A program made the translations under genes and the position numbers. Shown in pieces: positions 16,954 through 25,028 of a stretch of DNA of 64,000 nt. Origin of the DNA: Oceanospirillum sp048265165 (GTDB taxonomy: Bacteria; Pseudomonadota; Gammaproteobacteria; Pseudomonadales; Halomonadaceae); contig NZ_JBLXCD010000005.1 of NCBI RefSeq assembly GCF_048265165.1, positions 181,671-245,670 on the forward strand, written 5' to 3'. The first letter of the stretch is position 1; every line of letters begins with the position of its first letter. A model generated the notes under the pieces. The model did no database searches. It was not told the DNA's origin and saw nothing but the letters and a program-made list of their open reading frames with translations.

Positions 16954-17792
16954 TGGAATCATCCGGACTCTTCAATCTGATGGGTGCTGATTTTAGCCTC
17001 ATGACGCTATTAGCTGCCTTTGTCTTTGGGTTAATGGGAAGCGCTCACTGCCTGGGGATGTGCGGCGGTATCATGAGCACACTGACATTGGCACGTTCTT
17101 CTTCCAGTACAGGAATGCTGCCTTTACTGGCTTACAACAGTGGCCGCATTTTCAGCTATACCCTCGCCGGCACCATTGTCGCGTCTCTCGGGGCTTTATT
17201 GAGCGATAGTTTACTGGTTATTGCCGAAATTATGCGCATTGTCGCCAGTATCATTCTCATCATGATGGCCTGTTATATCGCCAACTGGTGGAAAGGGTTG
17301 GTTTATATCGAGCATGCCGGTCGCTATCTCTGGAAGTACCTTCAGCCCACGGCATCCCGACTGATGCCGGTTAGAACCAATACTCAAGCTCTGTTGCTGG
17401 GGTTGGTCTGGGGCTGGCTGCCTTGCGGCTTGGTCTACAGCATTCTTATCTGGGCATTGTCAGTAGCCCATCCTCTTCAGGGCGCCGCCATTATGCTATT
17501 TTTTGGCTTAGGTACTCTGCCCGCAATGTTAATGACTGGCCTTTTAGCGAGCCAGATCAAGGATTTAAGTCGCTCATCTGGTGTACGCTCCGTCGCGGCT
17601 ATTATCATCATTATTTTTGCACTATGGCAGCTGGCACCACTTTTTAATATCGGACAGCACCACGCTCACTCTGGTGGTGCTTCCGCTTCCCATATGTCAG
17701 GCACTGGATCTCAACAACACGCCGGACATCTTGGACAAAAAAGTGACATGGAGCTATCAGCCGGCCAGCACCCCGTTACGCCAGAGCAATAA
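16953..17792 (+). CDS. Membrane protein of DsbD_2/TauE-SafE-like family, cbb3-cluster type
   Basis: 279 residues and about six membrane helices. GSAHCLGMCGGIM near residue 30 and WGWLPCGLVYS near residue 155 are the paired Cys/Pro motifs of the DsbD_2 (cytochrome c biogenesis transmembrane) family, which moves reductant or copper across the membrane. The last 45 residues are rich in His, Gly and Ser (HHAHSGG, QQHAGH) and could bind metal. It is translationally coupled to ccoS, so a copper or thiol role in cbb3 assembly is likely; the exact substrate is unknown. Confidence 0.85.
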   Translation: MESSGLFNLMGADFSLMTLLAAFVFGLMGSAHCLGMCGGIMSTLTLARSSSSTGMLPLLAYNSGRIFSYTLAGTIVASLGALLSDSLLVIAEIMRIVASIILIMMACYIANWWKGLVYIEHAGRYLWKYLQPTASRLMPVRTNTQALLLGLVWGWLPCGLVYSILIWALSVAHPLQGAAIMLFFGLGTLPAMLMTGLLASQIKDLSRSSGVRSVAAIIIIIFALWQLAPLFNIGQHHAHSGGASASHMSGTGSQQHAGHLGQKSDMELSAGQHPVTPEQ

Positions 17793-17820
17793 AAGAGCGG
17801 CCAATCCGAGAAACAATTAA

Positions 17821-17880
17821 ATGTTACTTACTGACGATGCATTAACTGATGCACTGCACGGCAATGCCGAAAAGGTTTAA
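17821..17880 (+). CDS. Possible 19-residue leader peptide before hemN
   Basis: An ATG-initiated frame of 19 codons ends in TAA 2 nt before the hemN ATG. Its last codons (GAA AAG GTT) contain the hemN ribosome site. Its own ribosome site is weak. It could couple translation to hemN or be chance; there is no homology evidence. Confidence 0.25.
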   Translation: MLLTDDALTDALHGNAEKV

Positions 17881-17882
17881 CT

Positions 17883-19277
17883 ATGAAGACACGGACTCAG
17901 ATCCAGTGGGATCACGACCTTATCCAGCGTTATAACATCTCCGGACCTCGCTACACCTCGTACCCAACCGCTGTTCAGTTCACCGACCAATTTGGCGAAA
18001 CAGAGTACCGTGCTGCGGCTCAACGTAGCATTGATGCTAACAGCCCTCTATCGCTTTATTTTCATATTCCCTTCTGCGATACGATCTGTTTCTACTGCGG
18101 CTGTAACAAGATCGCCACCAAAGACACCGCTAAAGCCGAGCCTTACCTGGAGCGAGTCTATAAAGAGATTGAGATGCAAGCTGCCCTGGCTAACGCTGAA
18201 AACCGTCAGGTAAAACAGTTGCACTGGGGTGGCGGCACCCCTACTTTCCTAAGCCATAAGCAGATGCGCGACCTTATGGCAAAAACCCGGCAGGCTTTTA
18301 ACCTTCAGGACAACGACGAAGGTGACTTCTCTATTGAAATCGACCCCCGGGAAGCTACAGGCGATACCATGGAGCTACTGCGTGAACTGGGCTTTAACCG
18401 TGTAAGCCTAGGGGTGCAGGATTTCAATCCGGCGGTGCAAAAAGCGGTTAATCGAATCCAGTCAGAAGAGATGACCCAGGAGATCCTGGATCACTCCCGC
18501 CGCCTGGGCTTCCGCTCCTTAAATATCGACCTGATTTACGGGTTACCGCTGCAGTCGGTAGATACTTTCAGCGAAACACTGGAAACCATTATCCGCATGA
18601 GCCCGGATCGTATTTCGGTTTTCAATTATGCTCACCTTCCTGAGCGCTTTAAGCCACAGCGACGTATCAAAAATGAAGAAATTCCCGCACCGGATGTGAA
18701 GCTGAAGATTCTGGAGCACACTATCAATCGTCTGATAGAGGCTGGATATGTTTACATCGGCATGGATCATTTTGCAAAGGCAGATGACAGTCTTTCTATC
18801 GCTCAACAAGAGGGTAAGCTACACCGTAACTTCCAGGGTTACACCACTCATTCAGACTGTGACCTGATTGCAATGGGTGTGTCTTCTATAAGTCAACTAG
18901 CGAATACCTACAGCCAAAACGCTTACACCATCAATGAATACGAGTCGGCCATCGACGGTGGTCAGCTGGCAGTCATCAAAGGTCTAAAATTAACTGATGA
19001 TGATATTTTGCGGCGCAGTGTGATCAATCAGATCATCTGCCACTTTGAGCTGGATGGCGATCACTTCAGCCGTGACTTTAATATCGACTTTGACAGCTAT
19101 TTCAAAGAGGAGCTGAAGTTCCTGCAACAACACCATGCTGATGGTCTGATTGAGCTGTCCGGTAATAAGCTAAAAGTCACACCTGCCGGTCGTTTACTGG
19201 TACGGGCTGTATGTATGGTGTTTGATAAATATCTGGATAAGAAAGCACTGACACAATCCTATTCCCGCATTATCTGA
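17883..19277 (+). CDS. hemN: Oxygen-independent coproporphyrinogen III oxidase (HemN)
   Basis: A radical SAM enzyme that decarboxylates coproporphyrinogen III to protoporphyrinogen IX without O2, supplying heme under low oxygen. 464 residues. The cluster motif is CDTICFYCGC within FHIPFCDTICFY, preceded by GPRYTSYPTA, the true-HemN signature. HWGGGTPTFL is the SAM-binding GGGTP loop. Cytoplasmic. It lies between the cbb3 assembly genes and anr, the usual arrangement, and is followed by a terminator. Confidence 0.97.
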   Translation: MKTRTQIQWDHDLIQRYNISGPRYTSYPTAVQFTDQFGETEYRAAAQRSIDANSPLSLYFHIPFCDTICFYCGCNKIATKDTAKAEPYLERVYKEIEMQAALANAENRQVKQLHWGGGTPTFLSHKQMRDLMAKTRQAFNLQDNDEGDFSIEIDPREATGDTMELLRELGFNRVSLGVQDFNPAVQKAVNRIQSEEMTQEILDHSRRLGFRSLNIDLIYGLPLQSVDTFSETLETIIRMSPDRISVFNYAHLPERFKPQRRIKNEEIPAPDVKLKILEHTINRLIEAGYVYIGMDHFAKADDSLSIAQQEGKLHRNFQGYTTHSDCDLIAMGVSSISQLANTYSQNAYTINEYESAIDGGQLAVIKGLKLTDDDILRRSVINQIICHFELDGDHFSRDFNIDFDSYFKEELKFLQQHHADGLIELSGNKLKVTPAGRLLVRAVCMVFDKYLDKKALTQSYSRII

Positions 19278-19297
19278 GAGATGATAACGACAGAGCA

Positions 19298-19330
19298 GAG
19301 GGTGAAAGCACAGTCTTTCGCTCTTTTCTT
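19298..19330 (+). terminator. Likely terminator after hemN
   Basis: An imperfect 11-bp stem (GAGGGTGAAAG with CTTTCGCTCTT, including G-T pairs), a 6-nt loop and a T-rich run. It lies about 20 nt past the hemN stop. Confidence 0.6.
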
Positions 19331-19357
19331 GTCTTAAATCATGCTATTCTGGTAAAT

Positions 19358-19371
19358 CTGATATGCATCAA
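19358..19371 (+). promoter_or_regulatory. FNR/Anr box before the fnr/anr gene
   Basis: CTGAT-ATGC-ATCAA matches TTGAT-N4-ATCAA at 9 of 10 positions. TAAAAT at 19391-19396 is a good -10, which puts the box centre near -39 to -41, the class II activator position or one compatible with autoregulation. Confidence 0.65.
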
Positions 19372-19476
19372 AAAACTTTGCGTAGTTCAGTAAAATGTTC
19401 ATAATGAGCACAGCTTCTGAATTAAATAGAGGCATCCGTGAGCCATTCTTGTTAGTCATTAGCCCGGAGTTCTGAT

Positions 19477-20262
19477 ATGCCAAAGGGGCAACTTAAGGGA
19501 ATATGTTTTCACCCGAGCAAGGAAACTAAGTGTGTTACCTGCAGCCTGAGTTCTCTCTGTCTGCCGATATCACTGAATTTTGAAGACATTGACCAGCTGG
19601 ATAAAATAATTAAGCGCCGCCAACCACTGAAAAAAGGCGAACATCTTTTTCATCAGGGTGACCGCTTTGACTGCGTTTACGCGGTACGTTCCGGTAGCAT
19701 TAAAAACTATGCCATGACCAATGACGGCGAAGAGCAGATCACTAATTTCCATCTGCCCAGTGAGCTGGTTGGTCTCGATGGTATCGATTGTGAAACCTAC
19801 CCGGTATCTGCAAAGGCACTCGAGACAACAACGGTTTGTGAGATTCCATTTGGGCGTCTTGAAGAGCTGGCAAAAGAACTCCCGGAGCTTCGTTCTCAGG
19901 TTCTGCGCATCATGAGCCGAGAGTTGCGCGATGACAAGCAGATGATGATGCTACTGAGTAAGAAAAATGCTGAGCAGCGCGTAGCTACTTTTCTGACCAA
20001 TCTTTCGACCCGATTCAAACGCCGCGGATACTCACCATTTACCTTCCGGTTACCCATGTCCCGTAATGAGATAGGTAACTATCTGGGTCTGGCGGTTGAA
20101 ACGGTAAGCAGGGTCTTTACTCGCTTTCAGAACAGCGACCTTATCGCGGTTAACGGTAAAGAAGTTCATATCCTGAACATGGATGACCTGAGTATTCTTG
20201 CAGGCCTGCCAGATCAGGAACAGAAAATACCTAATGAGACTAAAATAGCCAGTGAGGGTTAA
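19477..20262 (+). CDS. fnr: FNR/Anr-type oxygen-sensing transcriptional regulator
   Basis: 261 residues. N-terminal cysteines C10, C19, C22 and C28 (CxxC within KCVTCSLSSLCLP), with another Cys in GIDCETYP, match the [4Fe-4S] ligand set of FNR/Anr. A cyclic-nucleotide-like fold with a dimerisation helix follows. The C-terminal HTH has ETVSR in the recognition helix (LAVETVSRVFTRFQ), the E-SR set that reads TTGAT half-sites. It should activate ccoNOQP and hemN under low oxygen. An FNR box with a fitting -10 lies upstream, suggesting autoregulation. Confidence 0.95.
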   Translation: MPKGQLKGICFHPSKETKCVTCSLSSLCLPISLNFEDIDQLDKIIKRRQPLKKGEHLFHQGDRFDCVYAVRSGSIKNYAMTNDGEEQITNFHLPSELVGLDGIDCETYPVSAKALETTTVCEIPFGRLEELAKELPELRSQVLRIMSRELRDDKQMMMLLSKKNAEQRVATFLTNLSTRFKRRGYSPFTFRLPMSRNEIGNYLGLAVETVSRVFTRFQNSDLIAVNGKEVHILNMDDLSILAGLPDQEQKIPNETKIASEG

Positions 20263-20281
20263 CTTATCTCATCAGGCCATA

Positions 20282-20312
20282 AAAAAAAGAGAGCCCAGTG
20301 CTCTCTTTTTTT
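20282..20312. terminator. Bidirectional terminator between fnr and ttcA
   Basis: Stem AGAGAGC/GCTCTCT with a 5-nt loop, flanked by an A-run and a T-run, so it works on both strands of this convergent pair. Confidence 0.88.
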
Positions 20313-20341
20313 ATGAGTTAGTTTCAGAGTACACCTAAGGC

Positions 20342-21184
20342 TTAACCGGCATTAACAATATCGATGCGCTTAGCCATCATTTGAACCTGCTTTTGCTCAA
20401 GATTTTTAAAGTCGAACAGATCAGTATCTGCCAACTGAGAAGGTGCCACATTCTGCATCGCACGAAACATTGTATCAAGACGCCCAGGGTGTTGCTTCTC
20501 CCAGCTTTGTAACATCTCTTTTACGACCTGGCGCTGCAGGCCATCCTGAGAACCACAGAGATTACATGGAATAATCGGGAATTTTTTCAGCTCAGAAAAC
20601 GCTTCAATTTCTTTTTCAACACAGTACGCCATTGGCCGAATGACAATATTTTTTCCATCATCACTCAGAAGCTTTGGAGGCATCGCTTTAAGCGTTCCAC
20701 CGTAAAACATATTTAGAAACAGTGTTTCCAACATATCATCTCTGTGGTGGCCTAATGCAATTTTAGTGGCACCAATCTCTTCTGCAAAACCATACAGAGA
20801 GCCTCTGCGCAGCCGGGAACAAAGTGCACAGGTCGTCTTGCCTTCCGGAACCTTCTCCTGAACGATACTGTAGGTATCTCGCTCAAGAATATGGTAATCA
20901 ACACCGATCAAAGCCAGATACTCAGGTAAAACATGCTCAGGAAAGCCTGGCTGTTTCTGATCCAGGTTCACAGCCACCAAATCAAATTTTACCGGTGCAC
21001 TTTTTTGCAGGCTCATCAGAATATCCAGCATGGTGTACGAGTCCTTCCCCCCCGACAGACACACCATCACCTTATCGCCTTCCTGAATCATATTGTAATC
21101 GGCAATAGCCTGCCCGACATGGCGGCGCAAACGCTTTTGCAACTTATTAAACTCGCGTTTATCTTCTGGTAAAAGTTCCTGCAT
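20342..21184 (-). CDS. ttcA: tRNA 2-thiocytidine(32) synthetase TtcA
   Basis: TtcA thiolates cytidine 32 of certain tRNAs using an Fe-S cluster and ATP. 280 residues. The PP-loop SGGKDSY is at residues 44-50, and CALCSRLRRG and CNLCGSQ provide the paired CxxC motifs for the cluster. AGGAG lies a few bases before the ATG. Convergent with fnr; in E. coli ttcA is also found in the fnr region. Confidence 0.95.
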   Translation of the reverse strand: MQELLPEDKREFNKLQKRLRRHVGQAIADYNMIQEGDKVMVCLSGGKDSYTMLDILMSLQKSAPVKFDLVAVNLDQKQPGFPEHVLPEYLALIGVDYHILERDTYSIVQEKVPEGKTTCALCSRLRRGSLYGFAEEIGATKIALGHHRDDMLETLFLNMFYGGTLKAMPPKLLSDDGKNIVIRPMAYCVEKEIEAFSELKKFPIIPCNLCGSQDGLQRQVVKEMLQSWEKQHPGRLDTMFRAMQNVAPSQLADTDLFDFKNLEQKQVQMMAKRIDIVNAG

Positions 21185-21381
21185 GGGGGCTCCTGTGGCA
21201 AGGCAAAGCTAAGGGAGGTCTTTTACCCAAAAACCAACTAATTGTAAACTCGAAGCCTCGATAAAAAAGCACAAAAAATGACAACACTTTGATGTTTAAA
21301 GCGTTTATGATTAACCCTGAATTTTGATACGCTTGGATCAGGTTCATTTTTGGGCACAATGGATGACAGGTAAGGCGTTAA

Positions 21382-21984
21382 ATGAATACTCTGCAGCGAT
21401 CACGTCTGCTGGACACGATTCAGCTGGTTCTTGAAGCTCACCCTCAAGGATTAAACGAACACACCCTCATTAAAGCTTTGGGCGAAACAGGGGTTATAGA
21501 AGTGACCCCCGCTACCTTCTCAGACACCATGACGCTTTTCCGTACCCATTTTCTGGTTTACAACGCACTCTATGAACTTAAAGATGAGCTAATAAAGCAA
21601 GCTCACTGGATTATGGAGATTTCAGCGGTCCATATTCAGCTCCACCCCTACGAATTTGGTCATGATCTTCTCGAAGAAAAAGATCCAATGCGTGACTACT
21701 ATCTTGATCTGACAGCTCTGCAGGAAACAACAGAGGAAGAGTTAGATGATATGTTACGAAACTTCTGGAAGAAAATTGATATCGAAGAGGAGAAGCAGGT
21801 AAAACGCGGTCTTAGTCATCGGGCATTGGAGTGTCTGGAGCTAAGCGAACCCATTACCTTTGCTGAAATAAAGCAGCGCTATCGCAAACTGGCTATGCAA
21901 CACCACCCGGACCGGGGCGGAGACCCATCGAAAATCCAGGAGATCAATGAAGCCATGGCAATTCTAAAGGCAGCTTTCCAATGA
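21382..21984 (+). CDS. DnaJ-related protein with C-terminal J domain
   Basis: 200 residues. The N-terminal 130 match the DNAJ_related type (LLDTIQLVLEAHP, LRTHFLVYNALYEL-like segments). The last 60 form a J domain with HPD in YRKLAMQHHPDRGGD, the motif that stimulates Hsp70 ATPase. There is no Gly/Phe region or zinc domain, so it is a specialised DnaK partner of unknown client. Its stop overlaps the next start (ATGA), so the two are coupled. Confidence 0.88.
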   Translation: MNTLQRSRLLDTIQLVLEAHPQGLNEHTLIKALGETGVIEVTPATFSDTMTLFRTHFLVYNALYELKDELIKQAHWIMEISAVHIQLHPYEFGHDLLEEKDPMRDYYLDLTALQETTEEELDDMLRNFWKKIDIEEEKQVKRGLSHRALECLELSEPITFAEIKQRYRKLAMQHHPDRGGDPSKIQEINEAMAILKAAFQ

Positions 21985-23057
21985 AAAAAAACCACCTGTT
22001 CAGCCTGCTGATTCTGGCTGTAATGCTACTGATAAACAGTACTGAGACACTTGCCGCCCGACATGCAGTCGTCTTACAGTATCAGCATATCAGTGATCGC
22101 ACCCCTCCCAGTAAAAGTGCAACAGAGGAAGAATTCCTTCAGCACCTGGACTATCTGAAAAACCATGGCTTTACCGTATGGCCTCTGGAAAAGATTGTTG
22201 ACCGCGTAAAAAACAAGCAGAGCATCCCTGACAAAACAGTCGCGATTACCTTTGATCACGCCTATATCAGCGTCTATGACAGTGCGCTCAAACATCTTTC
22301 AGACCGCAAACTCCCTTTTACCGTATTTGTCGCAGCAGCTCCTATCCTGAAAGCGCACCCTCTTTATATGAACTGGGAACAACTCAGAAATGTTCAGAAA
22401 GCCGGTGGTACTATTGGCAGTATGGGTATTACCTCCAGTAACTTTGCCAAATCACTGCCAGGTGAAAGTACAGAAGAGAGACGACTGCGTATTACAAAAG
22501 AGATAGATCTGAACCAGAAAGCTCTGAAAAAGTATTTAGGGATTACACCTAAGCTTTTTGCCTATCAGGCAGGCCAGGCCGATGAGGTCGCCAGAAAAGT
22601 AATAAAATCGAAAGGACTCGTTGCCTTCGGTATACATCAGGGGCCAGTAAGCCGCTACACATCAATGAGCTACCAACCGAGGTTCACAGCAACCGGTACG
22701 GCAAGTAATATCAACAATCTCTCGGTAAAGCTCACAAGCCTGCCCCTGCCTGTACGCCGGGTAAAAGCACAGCCAACGATATTGGCGGCAGATAATCGCC
22801 GACCTCAGGCAGAAGTTGAACTCTTGTCTGGCAGCTACCAACTAAGCGGCCTGCGCTGTCAAAACGGAGATGGCTTACCAGTCAGTACCTACACAAGTAG
22901 TGAAGAAGGTAAGCGCCCTGTATTCATGATACAGAGCAAACTGGGTGAAAAAATTGGCCCTGTGGAATATACCTGCACAGCTCCCCATGATAAATCCACA
23001 CGATTTTATTGGTTCTCACATAGCTGGATACTGCCAGATCAAAAAGGTAGCTGGTAA
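21981..23057 (+). CDS. Polysaccharide deacetylase-like protein with degenerate active site
   Basis: 358 residues with a signal peptide (LFSLLILAVMLLINSTETLAA). The NodB-like fold is recognisable (HLDYLKNHGFTVWPLEKIV, DKTVAITFDHAY, LPFTVFVAAAP). The metal-binding and catalytic residues are changed: TFDD has become TFDH, the HSxxH motif reads GSMGITS, and YHH reads YQH. It is therefore probably a non-catalytic, carbohydrate-binding or regulatory periplasmic protein (inference). The C-terminal 100 residues are a separate domain of unknown role. Coupled to the J-domain gene. Confidence 0.75.
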   Translation: MKKNHLFSLLILAVMLLINSTETLAARHAVVLQYQHISDRTPPSKSATEEEFLQHLDYLKNHGFTVWPLEKIVDRVKNKQSIPDKTVAITFDHAYISVYDSALKHLSDRKLPFTVFVAAAPILKAHPLYMNWEQLRNVQKAGGTIGSMGITSSNFAKSLPGESTEERRLRITKEIDLNQKALKKYLGITPKLFAYQAGQADEVARKVIKSKGLVAFGIHQGPVSRYTSMSYQPRFTATGTASNINNLSVKLTSLPLPVRRVKAQPTILAADNRRPQAEVELLSGSYQLSGLRCQNGDGLPVSTYTSSEEGKRPVFMIQSKLGEKIGPVEYTCTAPHDKSTRFYWFSHSWILPDQKGSW

Positions 23058-23072
23058 CAAACCTTCCAAAAA

Positions 23073-23100
23073 CCGGAGGCCTCGTGCCTCCGGGGTATTT
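23073..23100 (+). terminator. Hairpin terminator after the deacetylase-like gene
   Basis: A perfect 8-bp stem CCGGAGGC/GCCTCCGG with a 5-nt loop. The following T-tract is weak (GGTATTTATT). Confidence 0.65.
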
Positions 23101-23287
23101 ATTGTAAATTCCTGACTGCAAGCTCCTGATTTATTGATTCTCTCTGCAATATTTCTATAACGGATAACCTGTCTTTCTCATTTCAATAAATTCGATGAAA
23201 TCGAAAAAAAGCCCCACTTAATTATGATTTTTATTATCCAGTAACCGAGTATGCTCAGGCCAACTAAGTTCAGGTGAGGCATTGAAG

Positions 23288-24241
23288 ATGGGTTTACTGG
23301 TAGATGGCCTTTGGTGCGACCAATGGTATGACACAAAGAAAAGCGGCGGTCACTTTTTACGGGAGGACGCTCAGTTTCGTCACCAAATTAGTGACGATAG
23401 CTATCCAGCGGAAGAAGGCAGATACCACCTTTATATATCTCATGCCTGCCCTTGGGCACATAGAGCGGCTATTGTCCGGCACTTGAAAGATCTCGAGAGC
23501 TTTATTCCCGTAACAGCTGTGTCACCGGATATGCTTTCTGATGGCTGGGTCTACGACTCTGCGGAGCCAAATTACGGCTACCAGTTCCATCATCAACTCT
23601 ATACACACTCGGAAAAAAATTATACCGGCAGAGTTACAGTGCCAGTTCTTTGGGACCTGAAGACAGAAACGATTGTAAATAATGAGTCGTCAGAGATTAT
23701 CCGTCTGTTTAACAGTGCCTTTAATATAAAAACAGGCAACCATATTGATCTATACCCTGAGCACCTAAGACCTGATATTAACCGTTGGAATGACCTTATC
23801 TACCCGAGTATCAACAACGGGGTATATCGCTGTGGCTTCGCAACAACACAGCAAGCCTATGAAGAGGCATTTGGCCCTTTATTCACAGCTCTCGACACAA
23901 TTGAAGAACAGCTGTCTGTCACCCCTTATCTAACTGGCGAATACCTGACAGAAGCTGATATCCGCCTGTTCACGACGCTTATCAGATTTGACCCTGTTTA
24001 CGTTGGCCATTTTAAGTGCAACCTAAAACGGATTGCTGACTACCCAAGCCTATGGGATTACACGAAGGCCATTTATCAATTTAAAGGGATCAGTAATACT
24101 GTCCACTTTGATGAAATCAAGCGCCATTACTACTTCAGCCACGCGAACATTAATCCAACACAGATCATCCCTGCAGGTCCGGATCTGTCCGCTCTGAATT
24201 CACAGCCGAACCGTCCGGCCCCGAAACTCTTTCAGGCATAA
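23288..24241 (+). CDS. yqjG: Glutathionyl-hydroquinone reductase (YqjG/ECM4 type)
   Basis: A Xi-class glutathione transferase that reduces glutathionyl-hydroquinones using a catalytic Cys. 317 residues from the ATG at 23288 (GAGG 8 nt upstream; a TTG two codons earlier is less likely). The active-site motif is HACPWAHRA, near residue 59. The C-terminal all-helical GST domain has TEADIRLFTTLIRFDPVYVGHFKCNLKRI, typical of the family. Cytoplasmic, stand-alone gene. Confidence 0.93.
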   Translation: MGLLVDGLWCDQWYDTKKSGGHFLREDAQFRHQISDDSYPAEEGRYHLYISHACPWAHRAAIVRHLKDLESFIPVTAVSPDMLSDGWVYDSAEPNYGYQFHHQLYTHSEKNYTGRVTVPVLWDLKTETIVNNESSEIIRLFNSAFNIKTGNHIDLYPEHLRPDINRWNDLIYPSINNGVYRCGFATTQQAYEEAFGPLFTALDTIEEQLSVTPYLTGEYLTEADIRLFTTLIRFDPVYVGHFKCNLKRIADYPSLWDYTKAIYQFKGISNTVHFDEIKRHYYFSHANINPTQIIPAGPDLSALNSQPNRPAPKLFQA

Positions 24242-24270
24242 TTTAATCTGGAATTTTTTGCCGACCCAAA

Positions 24271-24301
24271 CAAAAAAGGCCTGCAATATCTATGGCAGGC
24301 C
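24271..24301 (-). terminator. Terminator after the exonuclease gene
   Basis: 7-bp stem GGCCTGC/GCAGGCC with a 10-nt loop. The A-run on its left gives a U-tract on the minus strand, so it ends the minus-strand unit. Confidence 0.7.
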
Positions 24302-24376
24302 AACTCTACAGAGTAGCACTTTTCTAACGGGCTCCTGAGGCCAGTCATGGCTCAATTCTCGTTTTGAAAACTCAGG

Positions 24377-25000
24377 TTAGCTGGTGGGAACCGGGCCCTT
24401 CAACAGACGCACATACATCAGCGCCGTAGTAATTGCGTCGCCTAAGGCACTGTGGCGCTGCCCTACCATAGGTACGCCTAGTTTTTCAGCGATTTTCTCA
24501 AAGTGAAGATCTGGTTGCAGCTCAGGATTAGCGCGCTTGACCTTAGCCTCATAGCTCTGAGACAGCTCAATCGTTTTATTCGGCAAGCTGAAGCCAAACC
24601 GTGGGCGAATAAAGCGGTTTAGCACTGTAATATCATAATCGATGTAGTACCCCATTATTGGACGATTACCAATAAAGTTCAGTAACTGCTCCAGAGCATC
24701 AGGCAATACCTCACCTCCGCGCAGATCGACGCCACGAATACGATGAACTTTAATCGAATCACCGGTCAGGCTTTCTGGCTTCTGTAGTTTGATATCCAAC
24801 TTTTCACTGGTCAGCACCTGAGTGCCTTTAATCTTTACAGCCGCAATAGACACCAACTCCGCTTTCTGAGGATCCAGATCCGTCATTTCGCAGTCCAGGG
24901 CGATAATCTCATCGCCTGTATACGGCTCAAACATGAAGGCATAGTCGCCATCTTTATGAGCCCATTTATCGGTAGCACTTCTTATTGTTTTCAAAACCAT
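24377..25000 (-). CDS. DEDDh 3'-5' exonuclease (DnaQ/PolC-epsilon-like)
   Basis: 207 residues. The exonuclease I motif is IIALDCEMTDLDP (DxE), motif II is in GYYIDYDITVLNRF, and motif III is HSALGDAITTALMY with the HxxxxD pair. Such stand-alone DnaQ-like proteins are often paired with the cNMP/CBS/DUF294 protein encoded just upstream, as here (28 nt apart). Target nucleic acid unknown. GAGG lies before the ATG. Confidence 0.88.
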   Translation of the reverse strand: MVLKTIRSATDKWAHKDGDYAFMFEPYTGDEIIALDCEMTDLDPQKAELVSIAAVKIKGTQVLTSEKLDIKLQKPESLTGDSIKVHRIRGVDLRGGEVLPDALEQLLNFIGNRPIMGYYIDYDITVLNRFIRPRFGFSLPNKTIELSQSYEAKVKRANPELQPDLHFEKIAEKLGVPMVGQRHSALGDAITTALMYVRLLKGPVPTS

Positions 25001-25028
25001 TTTGCTTACCTCACAATAACGTCAATGT

